From NCBI GenBank assembly GCA_023212695.1, contig JALCCG010000051.1, forward strand, positions 1-64,000: DNA of 64,000 nucleotides, written 5' to 3'. Below, in pieces: positions 8,064 to 15,857 of this stretch (its first letter is position 1; each line of letters starts with the position of its first letter). The notes below the pieces were generated by a model that saw nothing but the letters and a program-made list of their open reading frames with translations, was not told the DNA's origin and made no database searches. Origin of the DNA: Sporisorium sorghi (taxonomy: Eukaryota; Basidiomycota; Ustilaginomycetes; Ustilaginales; Ustilaginaceae). A program made the position numbers and the translations under genes.

Positions 8064-8975
8064 TTATTTAGCGCCTTCGAGTGCTTTGGCTGCCAGTTCT
8101 ACGAATCCGTTGACGTGGATGGATACACCGGAAATGGCATCGGTTTTGCCGTCTTCGGCCGTAACGATTGCTTGCGGATCTTGTTTTTCGATCAAGTACT
8201 GCTCGGCTTGATAAGCCTGCTCATGCCATTCAGACTGAGCGCCGCCTTTCTTCATGCCGTACTCCCCGGATTTGGAACGGGTCACTTTGTCGGTACCGCC
8301 GTCTTTGTGAATACCATTCCAGCTAACGGCTGCGATCTTGCCATTGATGACAGTTACGTCAACGGCTTCCTTCCAGCCGGAGTTGGCATCGAAGTCAGCC
8401 GCTTCCGCATGGTAGCTGCCGTCTTTGTATGGTCCTGCTTCGACAGGTCCTGCCGCGAGGGCTTTTGCTGCCAGTTCGGTAAATCCGTTGACGTGGATGG
8501 ATACCCCGGAAACGGCATCCGTGCGGCCTTCATCGTTCAAGGTCAAGCCATCGACAGACTGCTGAGCCACGAGGTATTCCTCCATTTTGGCTGCCTGCTC
8601 ATGCCATTCCGCTTGAGCGCCGCCTTTTTCCTTCATGCCATAGAAACCCTTCTCGGAAAAAGTCTTTTTGTCCAAGCCGCCGTCCTTGTGAAGTCCGTTC
8701 CAGTTGGCGCTGACGATTTTTCCGTCTTCGACTTGAATGGCTACGAGCTCCTTCCAGCCGGAATCTTCGGCAAACTCGCCTTCAGCGTAATACAAGCCGT
8801 CTTGCAGGGCTGTTCCTTCTTGTGCCGGTTGCTCCGTAGTTCCGCCATTATCCGTGTTTTGGCTCTCTGCCGGTTTGTCCGTGGTGGCAGGTTCTTGGTC
8901 TCCGTTGCCCCCGCAGCCAACGAGCAGCGCAAACATTAACATAATGGAGAGGGATAGAGAGAGTGTCCTTTTCAT
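8064..8975 (-). CDS. PplA-like lipoprotein with two FMN-binding domains
   Basis: A 303-residue lipoprotein. The lipobox LVGC puts the lipidated cysteine at C21, followed by a Gly/Thr/Gln-rich spacer. Two homologous domains (about 57-175 and 183-300) each contain WNGxHKDGG, a GAQ[AS]EWHEQA stretch and a flavinylation-type motif, DAVSGVS at 153-159 and DAISGVS at 279-285. The family motif is D-x-x-[ST]-G-A-[ST], with FMN attached to the last Ser/Thr. Here Val replaces Ala. This layout matches PplA of flavin-based EET, a surface electron carrier. No ApbE flavin transferase is in the window, so one is expected elsewhere. The start has AGGAGG upstream. Confidence 0.9.
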   Translation of the reverse strand: MKRTLSLSLSIMLMFALLVGCGGNGDQEPATTDKPAESQNTDNGGTTEQPAQEGTALQDGLYYAEGEFAEDSGWKELVAIQVEDGKIVSANWNGLHKDGGLDKKTFSEKGFYGMKEKGGAQAEWHEQAAKMEEYLVAQQSVDGLTLNDEGRTDAVSGVSIHVNGFTELAAKALAAGPVEAGPYKDGSYHAEAADFDANSGWKEAVDVTVINGKIAAVSWNGIHKDGGTDKVTRSKSGEYGMKKGGAQSEWHEQAYQAEQYLIEKQDPQAIVTAEDGKTDAISGVSIHVNGFVELAAKALEGAK

Positions 8976-8994
8976 TCTGGTTTCCTCCTATAAT

Positions 8995-9014
8995 TTTGTG
9001 AATTACTTCACAAA
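8995..9014 (-). promoter_or_regulatory. Rex-type (or Fnr-type) operator upstream of the PplA-like gene
   Basis: The 18-bp core at 8996-9013 reads TTGTGAATTACTTCACAA. It is an exact match to the Rex consensus TTGTGAA-N4-TTCACAA, and it also fits the shorter Fnr/CRP form TGTGA-N6-TCACA. The arms extend one further base pair on each side. It sits about 20 bases before the start codon, where a repressor would block transcription or elongation. Rex senses NADH/NAD+, a logical input for an NADH-driven electron export module. Confidence 0.7.
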
Positions 9015-9056
9015 TGTTGTTCTTGAGTTCATTTTATTCTTAAAAAGAATAGTTAT

Positions 9057-9074
9057 CGGTGAAAAAAATCACAA
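9057..9074 (-). promoter_or_regulatory. Degenerate second Rex/Fnr-like site
   Basis: CGGTGAAAAAAATCACAA keeps the GTGA ... TCAC core and matches the Rex consensus except at three positions. It lies 61 bases from the perfect site, almost six helical turns, on the upstream side of the PplA-like gene. Confidence 0.35.
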
Positions 9075-9133
9075 ATAGCAATAATGCTCCGGGTGTGGGA
9101 CCACTTGAATGACTCCCGATGAGGGCTATTAGG

Positions 9134-10066
9134 CTAGATGATGCCTCGAATATCATCCAGCGAAGGGATCCCTTCACGATCCATCAGCTGAATCAGCTCT
9201 TCAGCCAGGGTATCGCCGGCTCGCAGGTTGATGAAGTTGAAGGTGCCGATCTGCACGGCTGCCGCACCTGCCATGATGAATTCGAGGATGTCCTCGGCAC
9301 AGCTGATTCCGCCGATCCCAACGACCGGGATGGATACGGATCGGGCTACCTGATGAACCATGCGAAGTGCAATCGGTTTAATCGCCGGCCCCGATAATCC
9401 GGCATAAGCCCTGTCAAATACGCTTCGCCGTTCCCGGATATCAATCGCCATCGCTTGAATCGTATTGATAAGGGAAAGCCCGTCAGCGCCTTCGGCTTCG
9501 CACATTCGTGCCATTTCCTTCAAATCCCGTGCTCCGGGAGAGAGCTTGACGAGCAGAGGCAGCGCAGTAGCTCTGCGGACAGCCCGGACCACCGCTTGTG
9601 CCTGTTCGTTCTCAACGCCGAAGGCAAGTCCGCCTTCCTTGATGTTGGGGCAGGAGATGTTAAGCTCGATCATATCGATGGCACGCTTGCCTGCTGCCTG
9701 TAGCTTGAGGCTGGCTTCCGTAAGCAGCTCGGCGCCCTCCGTATATTCACATAAGGTACCGCCGCCAAGATTGACGATGACCGCGGTCCCATGCGAGGCC
9801 ATTTCGGATAATTCCGAATCCAGAAAAGCCCGGATCCCCGGATTCTCAAGGCCAATGCTGTTCATGATGCCGGATGGCGTTTCATAGAGCCGCGTACCTG
9901 TATTGCCGGGGCGAGGATTCAAGGTCAGTCCCTTGGAAACGATGCCTCCGAGCTTGCGAAGCGGATACAGATCCGCATACGGTTTGCCAAATCCGAAGGT
10001 GCCTGATGCCGCCAGTATCGGATTCGACAGCGGCACGCCTGCCAGTTCACAATCGATGGAGATCAT
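9134..10066 (-). CDS. pyrD: Dihydroorotate dehydrogenase class 1B, catalytic subunit
   Basis: A 310-residue FMN protein that oxidises dihydroorotate to orotate in pyrimidine synthesis. The N-terminal LSNPILAASGTFG is typical of class 1. The active-site region NISCPNIKEGG has the Cys-containing loop used by class 1B, which passes electrons to PyrK and then NAD+. The phosphate-binding VVGIGGI and late AAAVQIGT stretches are present. It overlaps pyrK by 20 bases, so the two are cotranslated. Other pyr biosynthetic genes are absent from this window; the pair stands next to respiratory genes and not inside a pyr operon. Confidence 0.95.
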   Translation of the reverse strand: MISIDCELAGVPLSNPILAASGTFGFGKPYADLYPLRKLGGIVSKGLTLNPRPGNTGTRLYETPSGIMNSIGLENPGIRAFLDSELSEMASHGTAVIVNLGGGTLCEYTEGAELLTEASLKLQAAGKRAIDMIELNISCPNIKEGGLAFGVENEQAQAVVRAVRRATALPLLVKLSPGARDLKEMARMCEAEGADGLSLINTIQAMAIDIRERRSVFDRAYAGLSGPAIKPIALRMVHQVARSVSIPVVGIGGISCAEDILEFIMAGAAAVQIGTFNFINLRAGDTLAEELIQLMDREGIPSLDDIRGII

Positions 10067-10748
10067 TCCAATTCACCTCCTTCGCCGGGAAGACAGGACC
10101 ATCGGTGCATACTTTGCGGCTCTTGCCTGCGGAAGTCACCGTACAGCTGTTGCATACCCCGATGCCGCAGCCCATTCGCTTCTCGACGGAGATGTGAAGC
10201 TCGGCGTGGGTGCCCTCCACTTTTTTGGCCAGAGCTTGCAGCATGGCAACCGGACCGCATGCAAGGATCGTGTCGTAGCGGCTCGGGTCAATTGCATCCA
10301 CGATGGTGCCGCCGGACTTAACCGTGACATCATGGCTTACATCACGGAATCCGGTCACGCCAAAAGGCGCATCGGTATATCCGAGATAGACACTGGTCCC
10401 CGGAATCTCTTTAGCCGCCAGCAGCAGCGGGGCAACGCCAATGCCGCCTCCAACCAGTGCCGTACGGCCTCGGGGCTCAGGAAACCCTTTCCCAAAGGGG
10501 CCTTCTAGCTGAATTCTGTCACCCGCCTGAAGTGCCGACAGCAGCCACGTACCGGTTCCTTGCACGCGATACAAGAAGGAAACGGAATCCGAGGTCAGGC
10601 TGTGAACGCTGATCGGGCGTGACAATACGGGATACGTATCCCAGCATCGAAGCATGAAGAACTGTCCCATTCGTGCCGAATAGCTGCCTTGAACGGTTAG
10701 TCGATGGATACGATGAGCCAGTTTGACATTTTGAATAACAAGGGCCAC
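10047..10748 (-). CDS. pyrK: Dihydroorotate dehydrogenase electron-transfer subunit
   Basis: A 233-residue FAD and [2Fe-2S] protein of the ferredoxin-reductase family, partner of class 1B PyrD. FAD-binding RPISVHS lies near residue 40 and the NAD-binding GGGIGVAPL near 95. Four cysteines near the C-terminus (CGIGVCNSC, then KVC) form a C-x4-C-x2-C-x11-C cluster motif. The start is GTG at 10748, supported by GGAGGAG nine bases upstream; no ATG fits better. It is the first gene of the pyrK-pyrD pair. Confidence 0.94.
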   Translation of the reverse strand: MALVIQNVKLAHRIHRLTVQGSYSARMGQFFMLRCWDTYPVLSRPISVHSLTSDSVSFLYRVQGTGTWLLSALQAGDRIQLEGPFGKGFPEPRGRTALVGGGIGVAPLLLAAKEIPGTSVYLGYTDAPFGVTGFRDVSHDVTVKSGGTIVDAIDPSRYDTILACGPVAMLQALAKKVEGTHAELHISVEKRMGCGIGVCNSCTVTSAGKSRKVCTDGPVFPAKEVNWNDLHRL

Positions 10749-10916
10749 GTTCTCATTCTCCTCCCTTGGCGTACTTTATTTTCGCCCGCAATGTTCCTTG
10801 CTACAGTATCACAGACGGATAACGCTACCTGTGACATTTCTCATATTCGGGCGTCGGTCGGGATTGATACCTTTTGTATACATAACACTAGACCTAGAAA
10901 AGGGTGGGGATCCTAC

Positions 10917-11453
10917 ATGAGAACACTGGTAATCGTTGCGCATCCGAGTCTGCAAACGGGATCACGGATCAATCGGGAACTAACCGAGACGGTGAGATCT
11001 ATGGAAGATGTGATGGTGCATGACCTGTATCAACAGTATCCGGATGGATGCATCGATATCGCAGCAGAGCAGCAATTGCTGCTTCGGCATGACCGAATCG
11101 TGTTTCAATTTCCCTTCTGGTGGTACAGCTCACCGCCCCTTCTGAAGCATTGGTTCGACCAGGTGCTGACTTTCGGATGGGCGTATGGTCCGGGCGGCGA
11201 CAAGCTTCGGGGGAAAGAGTGGGGCGTGGCCGTGACGACCGGCGGAGCCGCAGAAGCGTATGGCAGCGGGGGATACAACCGTTATACGGTGGAGGAGCTG
11301 ACACGACCGAATGAAGTGACGGCCAGTCTGGTAGGCGCGGCGTACTTGCCGGTATTTACCGTCCATAATGCCATGCAGCTGACGGATGAAGAGCTGCGGC
11401 GTTATGCGGAGGATTTTGCCCAGCATGTAACAAATGTGGTGCGGTCCAGATAA
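10917..11453 (+). CDS. NAD(P)H-dependent oxidoreductase, flavodoxin fold (KefF/MdaB type)
   Basis: A 178-residue flavodoxin-fold quinone or electrophile reductase. The family stretch VIVAHPSLQTGSRIN at the N-terminus and FQFPFWWYSSPPLLKHWFDQV about residues 62-82 are diagnostic. FGWAYGPGG and VTTGGAAEAYG complete the FMN site. The start at 10917 is preceded by GGTGGGG. The frame extends further upstream without a ribosome site, so the longer version is rejected. It is transcribed divergently from pyrK across 168 bases. Such enzymes reduce quinones to protect cells. No operon partner is visible. Confidence 0.9.
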   Translation: MRTLVIVAHPSLQTGSRINRELTETVRSMEDVMVHDLYQQYPDGCIDIAAEQQLLLRHDRIVFQFPFWWYSSPPLLKHWFDQVLTFGWAYGPGGDKLRGKEWGVAVTTGGAAEAYGSGGYNRYTVEELTRPNEVTASLVGAAYLPVFTVHNAMQLTDEELRRYAEDFAQHVTNVVRSR

Positions 11454-11915
11454 GGAAGGTACACAAAAAGCGTGCGGATTCCTGCGTAGCGGATCTTTTA
11501 CGGTTTTACGAACAGCGAGGAAGGCCAAATCGTCGTTTCCCATACTCGAAACTACGGCTTGTTGAAGTTCCGTGGCCGTTTGGATAGGAAGAAATGAATA
11601 GCTGTTTAATTAATGGATGGAATAGCTGTTTGAATAATTGATGGAAAACTGTTGGAATAGCCGGACAGCTGAAGCTTCCGGGCTATTCGCTGTGGAGTCA
11701 TACAGCGTGCGGTAAGGAGAGGCTTTACTGGAGCTGCTGTGATTCTATTTTAGCGTAGGGCACAGATGCGCAGGCACGAATCATTTGTGATCGGCAAGGA
11801 CATGGAGCATCTAATTACTTGAGAAGTTACCGTTGCAATATGGGGAAGCTTATTTTATACTCGTATACATAGATTTACGATACATAGATTATCTAGGTAT
11901 TGGAGTGATAAGAGA
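11454..11915 (+). other. Intergenic region with 24-bp tandem repeat and hairpin
   Basis: There is no gene in these 462 bases. Two near-identical 24-base units (11596-11619 and 11620-11643, beginning GAATAGCTGTTT) are followed by a partial third. A hairpin with GAATAGCC/GGCTATTC arms spans 11655-11688 and may terminate the oxidoreductase gene. The PadR promoter lies near the right end. Confidence 0.6.
11833..11861 (+). promoter_or_regulatory. Sigma-A-type promoter of the PadR/SEDS operon
   Basis: TTGCAA at 11833-11838 and TATACT at 11856-11861 are 17 bases apart. Downstream, ATACATAGATT occurs twice in direct repeat (about 11875-11890), a plausible PadR autorepression site. Confidence 0.55.
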
Positions 11916-12245
11916 ATGAGCATTAACAAAGAGCTGCTTAAGGGCAGCACCGTCATTTTATTGCTTACCGTGCTGAACAAGCGGGAAATGTACGGTTATG
12001 AGCTGATCAAGGAGATCGAGCAAAGCTCGGACGGGGTATTCCTGATGAAGGAAGGCACGTTATATCCGATTCTGCATACGCTTGAAGCGGAAGGGTGGCT
12101 TGAATCCTCTTGGAGTCAGCATGATGGCCGAAAGCGTAAATATTACCGGATTACCGAGCTTGGGAAGGACCAGCTCCGTGAGAAGACCAAGGAATGGGTC
12201 AGGTTCCGCACGGCGGTAGACACCGTGATCGGGGAGGGTGGTTAG
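11916..12245 (+). CDS. PadR-family transcriptional regulator
   Basis: A 109-residue winged-helix regulator of the short PadR type. The family signature REMYGYELIKEI is near residue 25 and the wing motif EGTLYPILHTLE near 48. KYYRITELGKDQL follows near 80. GGAGTGATAAGAGA precedes the ATG. The stop overlaps the SEDS gene's ribosome site, and the next ATG comes one base after it, so expression is coupled. PadR genes often sit beside genes with HAAS (HTH-associated alpha-helical signalling) domains, as here. It probably represses its own operon. Confidence 0.92.
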   Translation: MSINKELLKGSTVILLLTVLNKREMYGYELIKEIEQSSDGVFLMKEGTLYPILHTLEAEGWLESSWSQHDGRKRKYYRITELGKDQLREKTKEWVRFRTAVDTVIGEGG

Positions 12246-12246
12246 C

Positions 12247-13569
12247 ATGCGACCGATCGAAGAATACAAGGTGGTGCAAGATTTCCTGGGCCGCGTGTGC
12301 AGGCAGGTGCGTGCCAGAGCCATGCATCCGGAAATCCGCGAAGAGCTGCTCGGGCATATTGAGGAGCGTACGGAGCTGCTGATGCTGGAGGGGAATGCCG
12401 AAGGGCCTGCGGTGGAGGATGCGGTAAAACAGATGGGGGTCCCGGAGGATATCGGCAAGAGCCTGCATCTGGCCCATCGGCCTCAGATGGATTGGAAGCT
12501 GCTGGTTCTGCTGGCCCTGCTCTCGATTATTGGACTGTTCGGCGCGCTGAGCGTGGACTATGCCGGTACGGAACACGTCACAGATATATTCGCAAGAAAA
12601 GCCGTGTTTCTGAGTATAGGATTCATCCTTCTCATCGCCCTCTATTTCCTGGATTACAGAAAGCTTAAAAAATATTCAGGATTTTTATTTTTCATCACGC
12701 TGTGCCTCATGGCGATGACGGAATTTTTCGGCTCAAATGTGAATGGGGCAAACCTATATCTTCACTTCGGGCCAATTGTGATTCCCATGCTGGGAACGGT
12801 TTCCGTCTTCCTTCTCCTATTTGCTGCGGCAGGCATGAAGCCTGCTAGCCAATGGGGACCATGGGAGGGGGTATTTCACATCCTGTATCGGGGTGTGCTG
12901 CCTATCGCGCTGTACAGTCTGAGTGGATCCATGGTGTATATGTTCATCTACTTGCTGGCGTTCCTGGTACTGACTTGGACTACCAAAAAGAATAGTAAAC
13001 AATTTGCAGTATTGACCCTGCTGCCGTTTGCTGGATTGGCGGTTGTCCTGTTTACAAAAAGGAATTATCTCATGTGGAGACTGGAGGGGGTTGCAGATCG
13101 AGAAGGAGCCGGGGGCTACTTCATGCGGACCATCGCCGATGCCGTTTCTTCTGCCGGCTGGTTTGGTCAAGGTTTTGCAACGCCGAATCCGGGGATCCCG
13201 TTCGTTTACAGCGACTCCATATATCCCTATCTGATCTATTGCTTCGGCTGGATGTTTGGCATTGTGGTCGGGATGGTCGTTCTTTTGTTCCTCGCCAGAA
13301 TGTGGAGAATATCCAATGTACTTCACGATTCCTACGGGAAAAATATCGTGACCGGTGTCATTGTCGTGTTGGGCCTGCGCCTGCTCATGCCGATCATTAT
13401 GGGACTTGGCGTGGTACCGGTTGTGAGTCTGGATTTTCCATTCATCTCTTATGGCGGCACAAACAACATGCTGGACCTCGCTGCGGTCGGTATGCTTCTC
13501 TCCATCTACAGACGGAAGAACATGATTCCAAGCGAAGCGGGGGATGCGCCTTCTGTGAAGGCGGCGTAA
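12247..13569 (+). CDS. SEDS-family (FtsW/RodA/SpoVE-like) membrane protein with N-terminal HAAS-type domain, copy 1
   Basis: A 440-residue protein. The first 80 residues are a soluble helical domain of the HAAS/permease-prefix type (EIREELLGHIEER, then EDAVKQMGVPEDIGKSLH). About ten membrane spans follow with SEDS features: AGMKPASQW, the AGWFGQGF loop, YLIYCFGWMFGI and the final PFISYGGTNNMLDLAAVGMLLS. SEDS proteins polymerise peptidoglycan or act in division, elongation or sporulation. In the loop where SEDS enzymes carry a catalytic Asp this copy has an Asp (YSDSIYPYL). The start at 12247 has GGAGGG upstream. The second copy follows after a terminator. Confidence 0.85.
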   Translation: MRPIEEYKVVQDFLGRVCRQVRARAMHPEIREELLGHIEERTELLMLEGNAEGPAVEDAVKQMGVPEDIGKSLHLAHRPQMDWKLLVLLALLSIIGLFGALSVDYAGTEHVTDIFARKAVFLSIGFILLIALYFLDYRKLKKYSGFLFFITLCLMAMTEFFGSNVNGANLYLHFGPIVIPMLGTVSVFLLLFAAAGMKPASQWGPWEGVFHILYRGVLPIALYSLSGSMVYMFIYLLAFLVLTWTTKKNSKQFAVLTLLPFAGLAVVLFTKRNYLMWRLEGVADREGAGGYFMRTIADAVSSAGWFGQGFATPNPGIPFVYSDSIYPYLIYCFGWMFGIVVGMVVLLFLARMWRISNVLHDSYGKNIVTGVIVVLGLRLLMPIIMGLGVVPVVSLDFPFISYGGTNNMLDLAAVGMLLSIYRRKNMIPSEAGDAPSVKAA

Positions 13570-13650
13570 TTGCAATGCTGATGTAGCAAAACTTATGTTA
13601 TATCGAACAGGTTTATCGTACAACTTCTACTGTTTTAGCCCATCATGATT

Positions 13651-13693
13651 AGATAACTCTTTTCGAAGTTTAGGGAGAGTTATCTTTTTTTTA
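13651..13693 (+). terminator. Rho-independent terminator between the two SEDS genes
   Basis: AGATAACTCT pairs perfectly with AGAGTTATCT and is followed by eight or more T residues. It implies that the second SEDS gene has its own promoter or depends on read-through. Confidence 0.85.
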
Positions 13694-13822
13694 ATTAACT
13701 ATTGTAAAAATATTCATCATTTAGCTAATGTAACCTGCCTATATATGCAAGATTATTATGGCGTGATGTCATTAAACTTCTGGAAGCTAATGCTGAATTA
13801 TATTCTGTCAAGGAGGAACCAC

Positions 13823-15142
13823 ATGCGGCAAATGGAGGAGTATCAGATTGTTCGGCAATTTTTGGACCGTGTGTGCAAACAAGTTCGCACAAGACAAATG
13901 CATATAGAGATTCGGGAGGAACTGCTCAGTCATATCGAAGATCGGGTCGAGTTTTTGATGCGGGAGGGGAATACGGAAGAATCGGCCGTGGAGGATGCGG
14001 TAAAACAGATGGGGGTCCCGGAGGATATCGGCAAGAGCCTGCACATGGCCCATCGGCCCCAGATGGATTGGAAGCTGCTGGTGATGCTGGGGCTGCTTTT
14101 GATTATAGGGCTGGTTGGCATGTTGAGTGTGTATTACGGAGACGAAAGATATTCCATCGTCCTTGCAGAGAGAAAGTTGCTCTACCTCGGAATCGGTGTT
14201 CTATGTATGACCGTTTTTTATTTTCTGGATTATCGGCAATTGAGAAAGTACTCGGCACCTGTGTTTTTCTTCGTCGTCCTTCTATTAGCCTTTTCGCTGT
14301 TATATGGGCAGTTATACGATATGAGAACTCCTTATATCAATATAGGTTTCATCGGCGTCAATATCATCACGTTCTCGCTGCTGCCGCTTCTGATCGCCTT
14401 AGCAGGCATGAAGCCTGCCAGCCAGTGGGGACGGTGGGAGACGGTACTGAACATCTTGTATCGCGGGGTTCTGCCAGTAGTTCTGTACAGCATAAGCAGC
14501 TCGATTATATACACGTACATTTATACGGTCGGGTTTCTTGTATTAACTTGGAGAACGAGCAGAAGCCGAAAACAATTTGCCTTGATTTCTGTGATGCCTC
14601 TTGCGGGGTTATCCATTTTTCTCTTCACTCGCATGGATCATTTACTGCTCAGGTGGAGAGAGTTCATGAATCCGTCAGCCAAGGAATTGTGGTACATGGG
14701 GAATAAAGCTGAGGCGATCCAGGCAGCGGGCTGGTTTGGACAAGGATTCAGTGAAGTTACACCGAAGATCCCTTATGTCCTGTATGAAAACGTGTTTCCT
14801 TATCTGATTTATTGTTTTGGGTGGATGTTCGGGATTGCGACAGGAGTGCTGATTCTTCTATTCCTCATGAGGATATGGAACATTTCTGCGGTCCACCAAG
14901 ACATTTATGCTAAACACATCTCTTCGTTACTGATCGTTGTTTTTGGATTCCGCTTGCTCTGGCCTATGTTAATGGGATTGGGTATTTTTCCAAAAGTTAC
15001 ATTAGAACCGCCATTTATCTCCTATAGCGGGACGAACCAAATCCTGGACCTCGCCATGGTCGGCCTGCTTCTCTCCATCTACAGACGGAAGAACATGATT
15101 CCAAGCGAAGCGGGGGATGCGCCTTCTGTGAAGGCGGCGTAA
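13823..15142 (+). CDS. SEDS-family membrane protein with N-terminal HAAS-type domain, copy 2
   Basis: A 439-residue paralogue of the preceding SEDS gene with the same HAAS-type prefix (about 1-80) and membrane core. The start at 13823 is set by AAGGAGG eight bases upstream; the frame begins earlier without a site. DNA near the 5' end (around the VEDAVKQMGVPEDIGKSL codons) and the last 75 bases are essentially identical to copy 1, while the middle has diverged. Where copy 1 has YSDSIYPYL this copy has YENVFPYLIY, so the likely catalytic Asp is replaced. It may be a non-enzymatic or altered partner. A two-component system follows. Confidence 0.85.
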   Translation: MRQMEEYQIVRQFLDRVCKQVRTRQMHIEIREELLSHIEDRVEFLMREGNTEESAVEDAVKQMGVPEDIGKSLHMAHRPQMDWKLLVMLGLLLIIGLVGMLSVYYGDERYSIVLAERKLLYLGIGVLCMTVFYFLDYRQLRKYSAPVFFFVVLLLAFSLLYGQLYDMRTPYINIGFIGVNIITFSLLPLLIALAGMKPASQWGRWETVLNILYRGVLPVVLYSISSSIIYTYIYTVGFLVLTWRTSRSRKQFALISVMPLAGLSIFLFTRMDHLLLRWREFMNPSAKELWYMGNKAEAIQAAGWFGQGFSEVTPKIPYVLYENVFPYLIYCFGWMFGIATGVLILLFLMRIWNISAVHQDIYAKHISSLLIVVFGFRLLWPMLMGLGIFPKVTLEPPFISYSGTNQILDLAMVGLLLSIYRRKNMIPSEAGDAPSVKAA

Positions 15143-15212
15143 TTGCTGCGGAAGATCGTCTTTTGTTATACTGATGGGCATATATACTCACGATGAGGTT
15201 AAGGAGACGTAT

Positions 15213-15857
15213 ATGAACCTGTTAATAGCAGATGATGAGCAGCACATGCTTCATATTTTGAAAGCTTATTTCGAAAAAGAGGGGTTTACTGTCTTTCTTG
15301 CCCGGGACGGGGAAGAGGCGGTCGACCTCTTTTATCATCATAAGATGGATCTGGTCATTCTCGATTGGATGATGCCCAAGCAGAGCGGGATTGAAGTATG
15401 CAGAACCATTAAACAGCTTGGCCATACGAAAGTTCTGCTGTTAATCGCTAAAGGCGAGGCGGACGATGAGTTTGCGGCTTTGCAGTCCGGTGCGGATGAT
15501 TATGTGCGGAAGCCGTTTGATCCCCGTATTCTGCTGCTGCGTGCCAAGAAACTGCTGCATTTGAACGCCAAGGTCGTGATCGGGAACGTGACCGTGGATT
15601 TGGAGGAGCAGCGGATTTACCGCGGGGAACAGGACGTGATGGCTACGCATAAAGAGTTCGAACTCATGAAATATTTTCTGGCCAACAAAGGCCGGATTCT
15701 GTCGAGAAAAATGCTGCTGGATCACGTATGGGGCTTTGATTATTTTGGCGATGAGCGCACCGTGGATACCCACATCCGGCGGCTTAGGGAAAAGCTCGGC
15801 GAGTCATGCATTCAGACCCACCGCGGGATGGGATACAGTCTGGATGCTAGCCTATGA
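15213..15857 (+). CDS. OmpR/PhoB-family response regulator
   Basis: A 214-residue regulator. The receiver domain has acidic residues ADDE near 9-12, the phosphoacceptor D51 (LDWMMPKQSG) and the conserved Lys in VRKPFDP. A winged-helix DNA-binding domain follows with GFDYFGDERTVDTHIRRLREK near the C-terminus. The usual Thr/Ser region reads LLIAKGEA, slightly off consensus. The start at 15213 has AAGGAGA nine bases upstream; an in-frame extension to 15174 is rejected. It overlaps the kinase gene by four bases (ATGA). Its position after the SEDS pair suggests envelope-related signalling, but targets are unknown. Confidence 0.93.
   Translation: MNLLIADDEQHMLHILKAYFEKEGFTVFLARDGEEAVDLFYHHKMDLVILDWMMPKQSGIEVCRTIKQLGHTKVLLLIAKGEADDEFAALQSGADDYVRKPFDPRILLLRAKKLLHLNAKVVIGNVTVDLEEQRIYRGEQDVMATHKEFELMKYFLANKGRILSRKMLLDHVWGFDYFGDERTVDTHIRRLREKLGESCIQTHRGMGYSLDASL

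Noticed and set aside
7420..8211. 263-residue frame antisense to the ndh2-like gene
   Set aside because: It has no ribosome site or protein-family features and is fully explained as a shadow of the strongly coding opposite strand.
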